A stretch of 21,075 bases of DNA from Mesotaenium endlicherianum (taxonomy: Eukaryota > Streptophyta > Zygnematophyceae > Zygnematales > Mesotaeniaceae): assembly GCA_009602735.1 (NCBI GenBank), contig WELA01003159.1, positions 192,385 through 213,459 of the forward strand, written 5' to 3'. Positions 1-10,497 of the stretch are shown one piece after another (position 1 is the stretch's first letter; each line of letters begins with the position of its first letter). The notes below the pieces were generated by a model. It was not told the DNA's origin. It searched no databases and saw nothing but the letters and a program-made list of their open reading frames with translations. A program made the translations under genes and the position numbers.

Positions 1-268
1 CCCCCCGGTGCCCAGCTTCAAGCTGCCCTCAAGCTGCACCTCACTACTGCGATACGCAAGAGACACTTGCTCAACCATCCCCCCCACTTACGAGTTCCTT
101 CCCCTCCAATGCAGAGGCACGTGGTAGACAAGAGGCTGCTCAGCTCTTTTCACCTTCGGATGATATTTGCCCACTTGCCTAACACCCACTCCAAAGCTCA
201 ACTGAGCACCACCATCAGAAGGTCCAGGATAGGAAGGTGTTTCGAGTCAAGGGGTAGAGCGCCCATAC
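1..268 (-). other. eEF2 intron cut by the left edge
   Basis: The exon ending at 269 is followed on the minus strand by a consensus donor (GTATGG), so this stretch is the start of the next eEF2 intron. I looked for the expected continuation of eEF2 domain III (a segment rich in Asp, Gly and Lys after LKDLQ) and did not find it on the minus strand, so the next exon lies outside the window. The short ORFs here look like chance. Confidence 0.8.
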
Positions 269-3169
269 CTGCAAGTCCTTCAGGCAAATCTCGAGATGGA
301 GCTCTCCAGCACCAGCCACAATGTGCTCGCCAGACTCCTCGATACTGCACACCACCATGGGGTCTGACTTGGACAGACGCTTGAGCCCCTCCACCAGCTT
401 GGGCAGGTCGGACGCCACCTTGCACTGGACGGCGACACGCACGACGGGCGACACGCTGAACTTCATGGCCTTGATGGGGTGCGCGTCCACCTCCTTCTCA
501 CCGGAGAGCGTGGCGTTCTTGGTGATGAACTGGTCGAGGCCAACCAGAGCCACCGTGTTCCCGCAGGGCACGTCCTCCACCGACTCCTGCTTGCGGCCCA
601 TCCAGATGACGGTCCTCTGCACCGACTTCACGTACAGGTCCTTCTTGGTGCCGGGCACGTAGTTGGGCCCCATGATGCGCACCTTCATGCCCGTCGACAC
701 AGTTCCCGCAAACACACGGCCGAAGGCAAAGAAGCGCCCCTTGTCGGACGCGGGAATCATCTTGGAGACGTACAGCATGAGGGGGCCCTTGGGGTCGCAG
801 TTGCGGATGGCATTGGCGTACTGGTCGTCCAGGGGGCCCTCGTACAGGTTCTCCACACGATACTTCTGCGCCTTCGAGGGGGAAGGCAAGTGCCAGATCA
901 TCATCTCCAGCAGGGCCTCCTGTGCGGGCAGCCACGACTGCATGACTCTCTTCATCAGGGGCTTGGCGCTGAGCTCCTTGGCCTCGTTGGTCAGGGTGGC
1001 GCCCAGCTTTGTCAGCATGGGGAACAGCTTGTCCTTCTCGTCGTTCATGGCGGCCGAGATGATCTGCTTGATGGGGTTGTACACAAACTGCACGAAACCA
1101 CGCTGGCATGTGGGGCTGCCAGTGTTCTTGGTGGTCCACTTCTTGGTGGCAGGGTCAAAGTAATTCTCTCCCCACAGCCTCTCCATCATCTTCTTGAAGT
1201 CCACCTTGAACTTGTCAGCGTACATCTTGGCGAAGTTGGTCAAAGTGAAGGCCCACCCGTGGAGACCAGCGGAGAAGGACACGGTACCCTTCTCGGGGTA
1301 CACAAGGACATCTCCGAGGAGCTCATCTTCGTATGTGGCCATGACGACGTTGATGTTCTCAATCACACGGCGAAAGGTCTGCCAACGGAGACACACAGTT
1401 CAGGAGGCAGCAGGGTGTGAATCCCAGCAGCCCGTTGGCACTAAGCATAACATCAAAGGTAGACTAGGTAGCAAACTTGGGCCCTTCAAGGTTATGCATC
1501 GGCATCAAAACGAGGTCTACTACATAGTGATTGGCCCTAAAGACTTGCAAACATAATCTTGTACCAAAATGAAAAATCTGATAAACAGAGCCCACAGTGC
1601 ACCTATGTATAAAACTGAAACCATGATGCAATTCTACGATTAAAATTCTGGAAATGACATGCCCCAGCAGCATGCAATGCACAGTTTGAATGAGTACAAG
1701 CAAAGGGGTTCTGCTCTAATATTCGGTGGCAGAGAGTTTGGCAAGTTGACATAAGGATAGAGGAAGGACAACCATGGCAAACAGAAATCATGCAAGAGAG
1801 CTCTAAAAAAGAGCACTTCCATCCCTGCACACGTTATCACATGGTTCGAGTAAGCTGGCAAAATTACCTGGTAAGCCTCCTCCCCGTCAAGCTGAAGCTC
1901 GAGGAAGCAACGGTCCATCTTGTTGACAGTGAGCACAGGGCGAATACGCTCACCAAGGGCCTGACGCAACACAGTCTCGGTCTGGACACAGACTCCCTCA
2001 ATACAATCCACAACAACCAAGGCACCGTCTGTGATACGGAGAGCAGCTGTGACCTCAGACGAGAAGTCAACGTGACCAGGTGAGTCGATCAAGTTAATGA
2101 GGTAGTCATTGCCATCCCTCTCACCCTCCATTCCATCCAGGGCCGCATCTGCCATCTCGTAGTACAGTGAGATACCAGTGGACTTGATGGTAATACCACG
2201 CTCTGCCTCATCAGCACGGGTGTCAGTCAAGCGGACATCACCAGCCGTCTCCTGGGCAATAATACCAGCCGCAGCCACCAGGGAGTCTGTGAGTGTAGAC
2301 TTCCCTGCAAGCCAAAAGAACATGTAAAAGTTCAGTAACATGATTTGATGAAATCTAAAACCTTGTAGGTCATAATTGGTGTGAACTTTGTCATTGCAAT
2401 CACTTTTCAACATTGCATTCCCATCAATCTGTATGGTAGTAAATTTTGTCTCACTAAGCACGAAAATCCTCCCCTTGAATCTCCACGCATATGCAGATGC
2501 AGTCAAATAGGTGATGTAGATGATATGACCCGCAACACGTTCATTGCCCCTAAAGCTGTCATCAACGAAAACTCTGGCACGTATTCCAATATGAGACTTA
2601 CCGTGATCGACATGAGCAATAACAGACATGTTTCTGATGTTGTTCTTCTTCTCCATGATAGCCCGAAGCTGATCAGTAGTGAACTTCACCTGCAAAAGCA
2701 CGGATTTCGAGACATGGTCAAGTTATGCAAAACCCTAAGCTTCCACCAGACGACAGCAGCATCGCTCTGCTCCCACGCTCCCAACCTCACATCACGAACC
2801 AACCCCGCCAGTAAGAAGATTATCCAAAGGACTGCTCTTTTATCTTACACCCCAACTTCCAGCAGCTACCGACAGGTTAGTGAAAATGCGTTCATTGGTA
2901 ATAAGAACCAATCTTCAGATATCTTTTCAACACAAGCCTGAGCGGTGAAATTTTCAAAATCTGAAGCAAATGCCTAGAATGTCATGCGTCCACCTCTGGA
3001 CATTCTTTTCAACCTCCTTCACACCCAAAAAGAAAGGGCCTCGCATGAAAGACTTGGTAGAAGACCGAATACAACAAGTGAGGTTTGGGCTGTACAAGAT
3101 GACAAGCTCTAGCAAGTACAATGCAAGGACAGGTCAGAAAAAGGACACTCCTAGCTGGAGACGTACCAT
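269..3169 (-). CDS. eEF2: translation elongation factor 2 (eEF2), 5' part, four coding exons, incomplete at the C-terminus
   Basis: eEF2 is the cytosolic GTPase that moves tRNA and mRNA through the ribosome. Coding exons on the minus strand are 3169-3167 (ATG only), 2689-2602, 2304-1868 and 1378-269, giving 546 residues of a protein usually near 843. The frame is kept across every junction: ATG|GTACGT, CACG|GTAAGT, TACCAG|GTAATT and TTGCAG|GTATGG are the donors, and each acceptor ends in CAG. Visible motifs are the P-loop AHVDHGKST (about residues 26-34), the switch I segment ERGITIKST (65-73), DSPGH (104-108) and NKMD (158-161), then domain II and the start of domain III ending [15 protein letters not shown]. 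The diphthamide histidine lies in the missing C-terminal part. The separate start exon is inferred: no in-frame ATG abuts VKFTTDQL, and 3169 is the only good ATG-plus-donor upstream. It is divergent from murB. Identity is near certain; the first exon less so. Confidence 0.97.
2730..2738 (-). promoter_or_regulatory. telo-box in eEF2 intron 1
   Basis: The + strand reads AAACCCTAA, the plant telo-box, about 430 bp downstream of the inferred eEF2 start codon and inside intron 1. In land plants this element is enriched near the transcription start of eEF1A, ribosomal protein and other translation genes. The match is exact, but a 9-mer can occur by chance; function is inferred from the gene it lies in. 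Confidence 0.4.
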
Positions 3170-3983
3170 CTTGACTGCCTTTTCTTAACAAGGCCTTCAA
3201 GGCCAAGTGTTAAGAAGAAAGAAAGAAGATGGAGCACAGTTAAGTACTCCCTTGGCGGCGCAGTGCTCCCCACTGCAAATATATATGCAAAGAGAACGTA
3301 GCGAACGCGAATTCGAGTATTGAAGCTTGCTGTAGCAAAGCTACCTCGTTGGTGGAGGGGCATCGCGGGCACTGAAGTAAATTTGAAACAAGTCGTGAAG
3401 TCAAAAGGATGATATGGTAACTTCATCTTTTCCGTCGATATTTATATTGACGGTGCGATGAGGGATACATAACTTTAATAAGCACTCGCCTTCGAACTTG
3501 GGACCGGTGCGGGCAGAAAGATACGACTTTGAACATTTAACGTGACGGTAGAGAACCTGTGTGGAGATATTACGCAAGGAATCTTTGACATCGATCCGTA
3601 CCCTCGGGCTGCTGCTCTGCACAGAAACACATCGTACATGACAGGACACCATTCAGACTTGCCCCCCACTCGAAAGGTATCACTGCAAATATGCACTGCG
3701 CAACATGCTCAAACGTGCCATGCAACTAACGACCATGCAAGGGAAAGTATCAGCTACGGGATGCATGGGATGGCTGCATATGCGCACTCCAGTTTGAATG
3801 ATGGCTTAAAATTTTAGCTGGTCAGTATGCCTGAGGTCATCGTGGATGCGCCGTAGCTGGAATAGCAGCTCCTTGAGAGCATGATAGGAGCAAGTATATT
3901 CGTCATTGCCATGTGCCATCTGCTGTCGATTCTGACCCGATAATGTTTCGTATCATGAGAGCAAGAAAGTTGCATCAGATGCA
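3170..3983. other. divergent intergenic region between eEF2 and murB
   Basis: These 814 bp separate two divergently transcribed genes and must hold the eEF2 promoter and the murB promoter unless an upstream non-coding exon exists. Small ORFs on both strands (for example 3542-3817) resemble nothing I know. A weak TATATT-like site near 3895 is the only murB-side candidate I see. Confidence 0.6.
3277..3288 (-). promoter_or_regulatory. candidate TATA box for eEF2
   Basis: On the minus strand the sequence reads GCATATATATTT about 110 bp upstream of the inferred eEF2 ATG at 3169. A start site about 30 bp downstream would give a leader of roughly 80 nt that is rich in C and T, as is common for translation genes. 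There is no direct evidence of transcription. Confidence 0.3.
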
Positions 3984-6782
3984 ATGAATGTGTTTGTTCT
4001 GCAATCGAAGCTGCGCAACTTGATTATTCCCATTACTGGACCCTCTGTAAGCGAGCACCTGCCAACAATACAGTCCAGCATTGTGAAATTTCCAGAGAAG
4101 CTGAGAACACGGCCTCGTTGTTCGTTTCTTCTTTGCCACGGGCTCAAGTTAGTCGCTGCTCAAATTCAAATTTGGAAACCTTCAAGCTTAAAAAAGGTCG
4201 TCGGGTCAAAGTTACTTGCAGTTAAGGAGGGATGTATTGCAGGTTATTTAGAAATTGCAGATGACAACAACGATGGTGGAACTCCTGAGGCCATTAAGTC
4301 ACCGGTCTTTCTTGAAGGAAAAAGTCTTAGCGAGATATGTACATGGGGAATCGGTGGCCCTGCCAAGTACTTGGTTGAGGTACACACTGAAGGTCAGATG
4401 CTGAATGTGATAAGGTAAGAAGTATTGACATGACTTTGGTAAATATTGTTGGAGGATACTTTAGTTGTTGTCCTCCGTTCCTTCTAGTCCTGAAAGACTT
4501 GTTCTGGCTTCAAGCCTGTATCTGAAGAAACCGCACAGTTTGTAGGTATAATACTCCCAAAAGGAAAGCAAAAGAATTAAACTTGCTCCTGACGTCACTT
4601 ATGCTTTGCTCATTTAGAAGACGTAAGAGGCTCTAGAGGGCAAGGGGGTGAATGGGAGAGTTGTGTTGCTACCTTTCACCACCATGGATGCAGAGTACCT
4701 CTTACGCTCCTCAGGCCATTATTACAGAGTTTTTTTGTCTTAATAATACGAAGAGATGAACGTGGTAAATATTGAGGTGAGATAATTAGGTCTAGGTATT
4801 AGTGAAGGCCTGTTCATGGTAGCTGGAGAAGCAATGTAATAATCACGTATCGTCTTGCTGACCAGGTTCTGTCACCAGAATGGCGTTAGCTTCTTTGTCG
4901 TGGGCAAAGGTTCAAACTGTCTTTTCGACGACAAAGGGTTTAATGGTTGTGTGATAGTCAACCGCATCAGGTTCCTGGATGAGGTAGGAAATGGCCTATT
5001 TCACGTGGGAAGTGGTTCTTCATTCAATACTCTGGGTATTGAAATGACAAAGCGGGGCTACTCAGGCCTTGAGTTTGCTGGCGGAATCCCTGGTACTGTA
5101 GGTGGAGCTATTTACATGAATGCTGGAGCTGATGGCCAGGTACGGTGCTCCTCATCCTGGATTTCGGTCATGAGTGATGTACTTTGTTCTGTCCTCCGCC
5201 TGATCGTATCATTTATAAAACTATCATCCTATTTTGATGAGTGAAGTTCATAAACTATTGAACATGAATCAGTTGAAAGGTCGAATTAATAATGAGTTCT
5301 AGGCCTCATTTCCTGCATGCAAGGAGAGTAGCTAGCCGTGCCAGTTGACCAAATGCAGCAAGAAGGGAAGGACTTACCTGGCAGCGGAGGCAAGGAATTA
5401 GGATTCAGGATGTGTTTAAGAGGTTATCATTGGCCTTGCTGGCAGACCCTAACTCATCCTGTTCTCCTTTTTCCGTCCTCCAGCAATGGCTGGACGACAT
5501 AGAAAGCGGGAAGATTTATTCGTGACCCCTAATTTGCATTGAGCTGCAAACTAGACGGCAGGAAAGAGTGGTGACAGTTGTGCCACAGTATTGGAGCTGC
5601 AAGTGTTTGATTTGGATTTTCTGCAAGGTTCTTGGTTGCACCATGGCTAACACCTGGCCAGTCAACAACCTTTGCAGGAAACTTCTGAAGTGCTGGAGTC
5701 TGTGGACTTTGTGACTGTAGAAGGAAAGAAGGGAACATTGAGAAGGAGCAATGGCGAACTTCACTTTGCCTACAGATCCTCTCCATTTCAAAGGATGGAG
5801 TCGTCTGCTGTCATCGTTGGAGCTACATTTCGTCTGTCACAGTCTCCTGAAGCTCGACAAAGACAGCTGCACCTCATGGACAAGTAAGCCAACCCAAACT
5901 TTTGGCTCGTGCAACTGGAGTGATGATATGAGATCAGTCCCTATGAAGGATATTCAAGAGGAAGTGGTCTAGCTCTGCAACCTGAGCCACCTAGCCATCC
6001 CTATCAAATCATGCACATATGTACAAGGTCTGATGTTATTAAGCTTCTTGTGTATTGCATGGACGGATGTGTTCCGTCTTTTCCTGCTTTGAATAGTTCC
6101 AACTCGCACAGGGGCTCTATGTGGTAACATCTGTCTTGCTTTTTCAGCTGCATCATGGTGAGGTACAAATTTGGCTTTGGAACTACGTCTGGACTAGCTC
6201 ATTAATCTCGCGGTGCTCCTAAGTTTCTCTCCTCTTCTCAATCAGGACCAAGGGTCTACCACCTAATGTTGTCGGGTGCTTATAGTTAGTGTAATGTTAG
6301 TGAAAATTGTCATACCATACAGTTATAATTTTATGAGCTGATGTTTCCTTCTTGGTTGGACACATAGAGATTCAGTATATCAATCATTGTTGGTTGTGCT
6401 TTACTTTGAGGTGTACCCATGTTTTTTGAAAAGAGGTTGCTGTTTTTGAAACTTTTTCGCTTCTTACAGCAGCATTGATGTTGGCTTCATTCACTGCAGG
6501 AGACGTAAGTCGCAGCCCATACTGGAGCGAACAGCAGGTTGTGTCTTTCGAAATCCAGGGCCCGGACACGAATCTGCAGGAGCTATAATTGATCAACTTG
6601 GCTTAAAAGGCTACTCAGTGGGAGGTGCTCGAGTCTCAGAAGTTCATGCCAATTTCTTAGTCAATGAGGGTGGCTCAAAGTCTTCAGATTTGTTAGCATT
6701 GATTGCAAAGATTCAAGAACGTGCAAAAGCAACGTATGGCATTGACTTACAAACAGAAATAGAATATGTTCCATTCAGGTAG
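3984..6782 (+). CDS. murB: UDP-N-acetylenolpyruvoylglucosamine reductase MurB, nuclear gene with predicted plastid targeting, four exons
   Basis: MurB reduces UDP-GlcNAc-enolpyruvate to UDP-MurNAc with NADPH and FAD, an early step of peptidoglycan synthesis; in streptophytes the product is expected in the plastid. Exons are 3984-4414, 4866-5139, 5678-5883 and 6500-6782, giving 397 residues, with frame kept at all junctions (AG|GTAAGA, CAG|GTACGG, AA|GTAAGC). The reductase core begins near WGIGGPAKYLVEV (121-133). FAD-binding segments are GKGSN (157-161) and the glycine-rich block GLEFAGGIPGTVGG (211-224). Substrate-binding Tyr267-Arg268 lies in FAYRSSPF. The catalytic motif is AGCVFRNP (316-323), with Cys318 where the proton-donating Ser of the E. 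coli enzyme would fall, and Glu392 lies in the C-terminal IEYVPF. Residues 1-110 precede the core, contain few acidic residues early on and look like a transit peptide plus linker. An in-frame start further upstream is not seen. The introns rule out bacterial contamination. Confidence 0.95.
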
Positions 6783-7913
6783 TCTAGTAGTTGTGCCTTT
6801 TGTACTTAATCAGCATATGAGGCGAGGGTTAACGATAGGAAGCACTAGAGTCAATTGTAATCATGTACGAAGTCTAGATTTAATCCACTTAAGGTGTTAC
6901 CCGTAACAATTTGGCATGGTTTTTCAAAGCCTGCTCTTTAGAAGATGTAGGACTTGCCAATACACTATTGAGGTGTGAAAGTTTGGTGATGTATCATGTT
7001 GTTTGTTACTAGTATCACATGTGTATTCCTCATGCGTGCTGAGTTCGTACTCTTCAGTCATAGAAAGACAATTGGTCGGGGTTTTTAGAATTCTTTCAAA
7101 AAGTTGGCGAAAGTGGTGAATTTTACTGGATTCCCTTAGACTTGTTCCCAAAGACATTCAAATGCATTCAGACTAGAGTGTTCTCTCTTGGAGATGGTAT
7201 CGACTTCTTGGAAGGATTCTAAGCAATGTGGTCTACGTTCCTTGAAAAAAAAACTCACGTAGGATCTTGAAAGGTATCGTTACTTATGCTTGTGCACATT
7301 AGTTACGTACAAAAGTTACATCATTTACTTATTCAGGCATGACCAATTTCTTCTACCAATTCCTTTACACTTATCCTTAGTCATCTTGTTTGTAGGTACA
7401 GGTAAAAGCGACATGCATCAATGGCATGAGCCATCTTTGTGGTGATCAAAGGCGTCAAACGCTACGACACGTACGGGCATAATTAAGGGTGTCACTAACT
7501 GGATAACATACTCAGGACCATATTTGATTCTAAGCGCCATATTAGAGCGTTGGCTTTTTAACTTTTTTACATTGTCGGTGCCTGGCCGACATGTCCAGAG
7601 CAATGCCAAGTGGCAGCCCGATATCTGTTGGCAAATAAAGCCACGTAACTCAAATAAAAGCCGAAGTCATGAGACAGGGACACACAATTGAAGCGGTTGT
7701 TCAGACCGGGCACTTCCCAAACCGGGGCTTAAAATGAGACTCCAGGCTTATTTAGCAAAATAATACACTAGGGAATAGGCATTCGGTAGCCGAGACAGTG
7801 GATACCTGAGTGCCATACATATAATGTCGCATAGAGGATGTGCTAAATTCAGCAGCAGCATGCAATCGGCTTCCAAAGATGTACAACTAAGAGTCCAGGT
7901 TACGATTTAGAGT
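6783..7913. other. intergenic spacer between murB and the expp1-type gene
   Basis: These 1,131 bp should contain the murB 3' UTR and the promoter of the next gene, both on the plus strand. The sequence is AT-rich and no ORF looks like a protein. An in-frame TAG at 7908 closes the frame just ahead of the downstream start codon. I see no clear TATA box or RNA gene. Confidence 0.6.
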
Positions 7914-10497
7914 ATGCTCAAAATGGACAATTATTCTAGCCAGGCGCTCCAATTTTTATTGGCGCCTTCTCGACGAGATAAACACCGTCTATTTCGTCTT
8001 GCTTGTATTCTTTCTTTTTCTCTTATTACTTTTGCCTCATCAGACACAAACGCCATTTTCAGTCCTTGTGGAGACCCTGATTTCATCGAAAGAGGGATTG
8101 GGTTCTCCTTTGCCATAGCTTTTGGAGGAGATAGCGTGTCTTGGAATAATTCATCGCCTTGTGACCCAATTAGTCTCTCCGTATGATTTCTCATCCATGG
8201 TTCCTTTCACTAGATAAAATTTCCTTTCGCTGCGTGCACTGCATGGCGTACATTTTTCTTACATTTGATTTAGTGTCTGCTAAGGACTCTCCTTGTCCAT
8301 TTCTGATATCAGTCACCAACTTGAAAATTCTCCATGAGATGCCATGGCACGTACTAACCACCCACTGATTGACTGAAGAAGGGGGAGTAGTCAGTATGTA
8401 GTCCCATCATTATTTTTCTGACGGACATTGTACGTAGAAGACCGGTTTGTATGGTCAGAAGTGCCGTACTTAAAGGCTTCTGAGGGCTATGATAGGGGCA
8501 TGTTGTGAGGCTTCAGGTGAATGACAGTATCTCCCTTGTCTTGGCAGGTCCTCCCAGCAGGAGTTCAGATGTCGGTTTTTAGGCTCAAGGTAGATGAGAT
8601 GACTTTGCTGCGCATCAACAACATAAGCATGGCAAGCGTTTCCACGAGCGTAAGTCGTGAAACACATAACTTATATCATTATGTAACCAGTGGACCCCTT
8701 AATGCATGTCTCGGGAACAGTTATCTTTCAGATTCAGAAATCAATGTCTCAAGGAACTTGACTGTCCTGAGACTGTAAGCACTCTCGCAAGCATAGGTAC
8801 CTGGGCACTCCACCCTCCTCCCCCTCTCTTTAATCTATACCCCTGCCCCCCCCACCCACTTCATCTCCGAATCCAAATATGACATGCTTAGTGAAAGTTA
8901 CATTTTATCTGTTGTTCGATGAGACATACATGGCTTTAATATTGCACATGCCCTTGGACCTCTTTGGCTAAGAGGCGACCTTGTCGATTTTGACAGTTTC
9001 CTGAGATGACCAGCATGATTGCCTACGCTGGGAGTCAGCCGGCAGTCTTCTCCAAGGCCCGAACCATCCGCACGTCAAAGGTGCAACTCAGGACTTCTTA
9101 CAGACCATGATATAGCCTGGGTTCTACCTTGTGTACCACTAATAGCTGTATTATTATCCTTGGGATTGACATCGCACCAGGGCCCAGGTAGCAACATACA
9201 AGGACAAGACTATTAACAGAGTGCACATTTGATGAAATGCACAACATAATTCCTCAAAAGAAATACATACAAGCTTTTGAAGAGCGAGGACTATCGTTTC
9301 ATACTTCTTTCCACTTCCTGTTTTTGCGTGGAGGAAGGAACCCAGATGCAACTTGAAACAAATTGCTCACATAGCTAACAGCAGTGCGCTGAGGTATCCT
9401 CTCTGTTGCGATTATTATATGGTCTCCCATCACATTGGTGCACTCCATGTGTCATCGAGGCAGGCTCCCATAACTCACAAAGACTTTCGTCCTTCTGCAG
9501 GGCCGGGTGCCTGCATTCAACCTCGTTCTGCAGTTTAGAAGGGGAAAGCTTGTCGACTTTCTCTGGTACACTCTTGCAGGCTCCCGACAAGTACATGCAT
9601 CCTCGCAACTATATGCATCAATCAGTCAGCACGCCTTGTGACAAGACATACTCAAAGCTCTTAGCCGAGAGTAGGAGAAGCCTGGCATGGACTGCCTTTC
9701 CTCCTCTTTCTGCTACTTGGCATGAACAAAATGATGATGGGGAGTTGCAACCCGGTCCCCCGCTGCTACACACACTATCACGTGTAACTCCAGAAGCCCA
9801 GTCTTAATTGCACGTCTGCTCGCTCTCCCTACAGACCCACGGTCGTTCAACAACCACAGGTGGCCCACACTCTGTGGCTTCTCTTACGCAAAACGTTTAA
9901 CTCGAACCTGGAACTTCAAACATGTTAGGATCAGTGCGATGATCGATCAGAATTCTTCGCTAGGGAGCACACAGAGGTGGACACACAACCGACGAGCTGG
10001 TGTCTGCATGCACGCTTAATTGGGGACATACAGGAAGGACGAGACGTGCAAGGCGTGCGGTATGTCCAGCGACTACTGCTTCGACAACGACGCCAATTGC
10101 GCCATGGCCGAGGAGGTGTGCGTGGCCAGCCCCTCCAGCACCTGCCGCCTCGCTGTGAGTGCCGGCGGACCACATGCATGGCACACTCACCCTGCTTCAC
10201 GCCACCTCATTGCTACAATCCAAATTCCAACTCATAACCTGCAGGCTTGCGCCCGGCAGGCTGCAGGTGAAGCTTGCTGGGGCCTGGGCCCTTTGACACG
10301 TCTTGAGTTTGAGCTCTGTGCAGATCCACGTGGCGTTCTCAGGGACTGACAAGCACAATGCTCTGCTCAACTCGTGGTACCAGATTCACGAGCTCAACAA
10401 GTACTCCCTCACAGACCTCTACGCCAAGCTTGCGGGGAACACGCAGGATTCACTCGGGTACGCGATCGACGACTCCGACACCATCACGCAAGGATAG
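7914..10497 (+). CDS. expp1-type secreted protein of plants, function unknown, six exons
   Basis: This matches, from memory, the plant family annotated 'expp1 protein' (for example Arabidopsis At3g44150); its role is unknown. Exons are 7914-8180, 8548-8649, 8997-9080, 9501-9565, 10034-10154 and 10324-10497, giving 270 residues. All introns have GT...AG ends and phases agree; codon TGG (Trp173) is split across the 9565/10034 junction. A hydrophobic stretch at about residues 27-41 after a basic N-terminus suggests a signal peptide, so the protein is probably secreted. Conserved blocks in order are GFSFAIAF with SPCD, VFRLKVDEMTLLRIN, MIAYAG, FNLVLQFRRGKLVDFLW, a cysteine-rich segment KDETCKACG...C (Cys178, 181, 188, 195, 202 and 210), and AFSGTDKHNALLNSWYQI. 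Asn78, Asn79 and Asn114 are N-glycosylation sequons. Start could be 7914 or the better-context ATG at 7923; TAG at 7908 excludes anything further upstream. Small exons 3 and 4 were placed by family pattern only. Confidence 0.88.

Noticed and set aside
479..1420. 313-codon plus-strand ORF, plus shorter ones at 321-662, 663-1163 and 498-1139 (minus)
   Set aside because: They overlap the long eEF2 exon at 269-1378 in other frames. The eEF2 frame matches the family along its full length; these translations are rich in His, Leu, Gly or Arg and match nothing.
3984..6782. Bacterial contamination or bacterial gene island because of murB
   Set aside because: Three consensus introns interrupt the gene and the flanking genes are eukaryotic.
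9200..9400. Box C-like TTGATGA near 9230 as an intronic snoRNA
   Set aside because: The nearest CTGA lies about 155 bases away, too far for a box C/D snoRNA, and no closing stem is seen.
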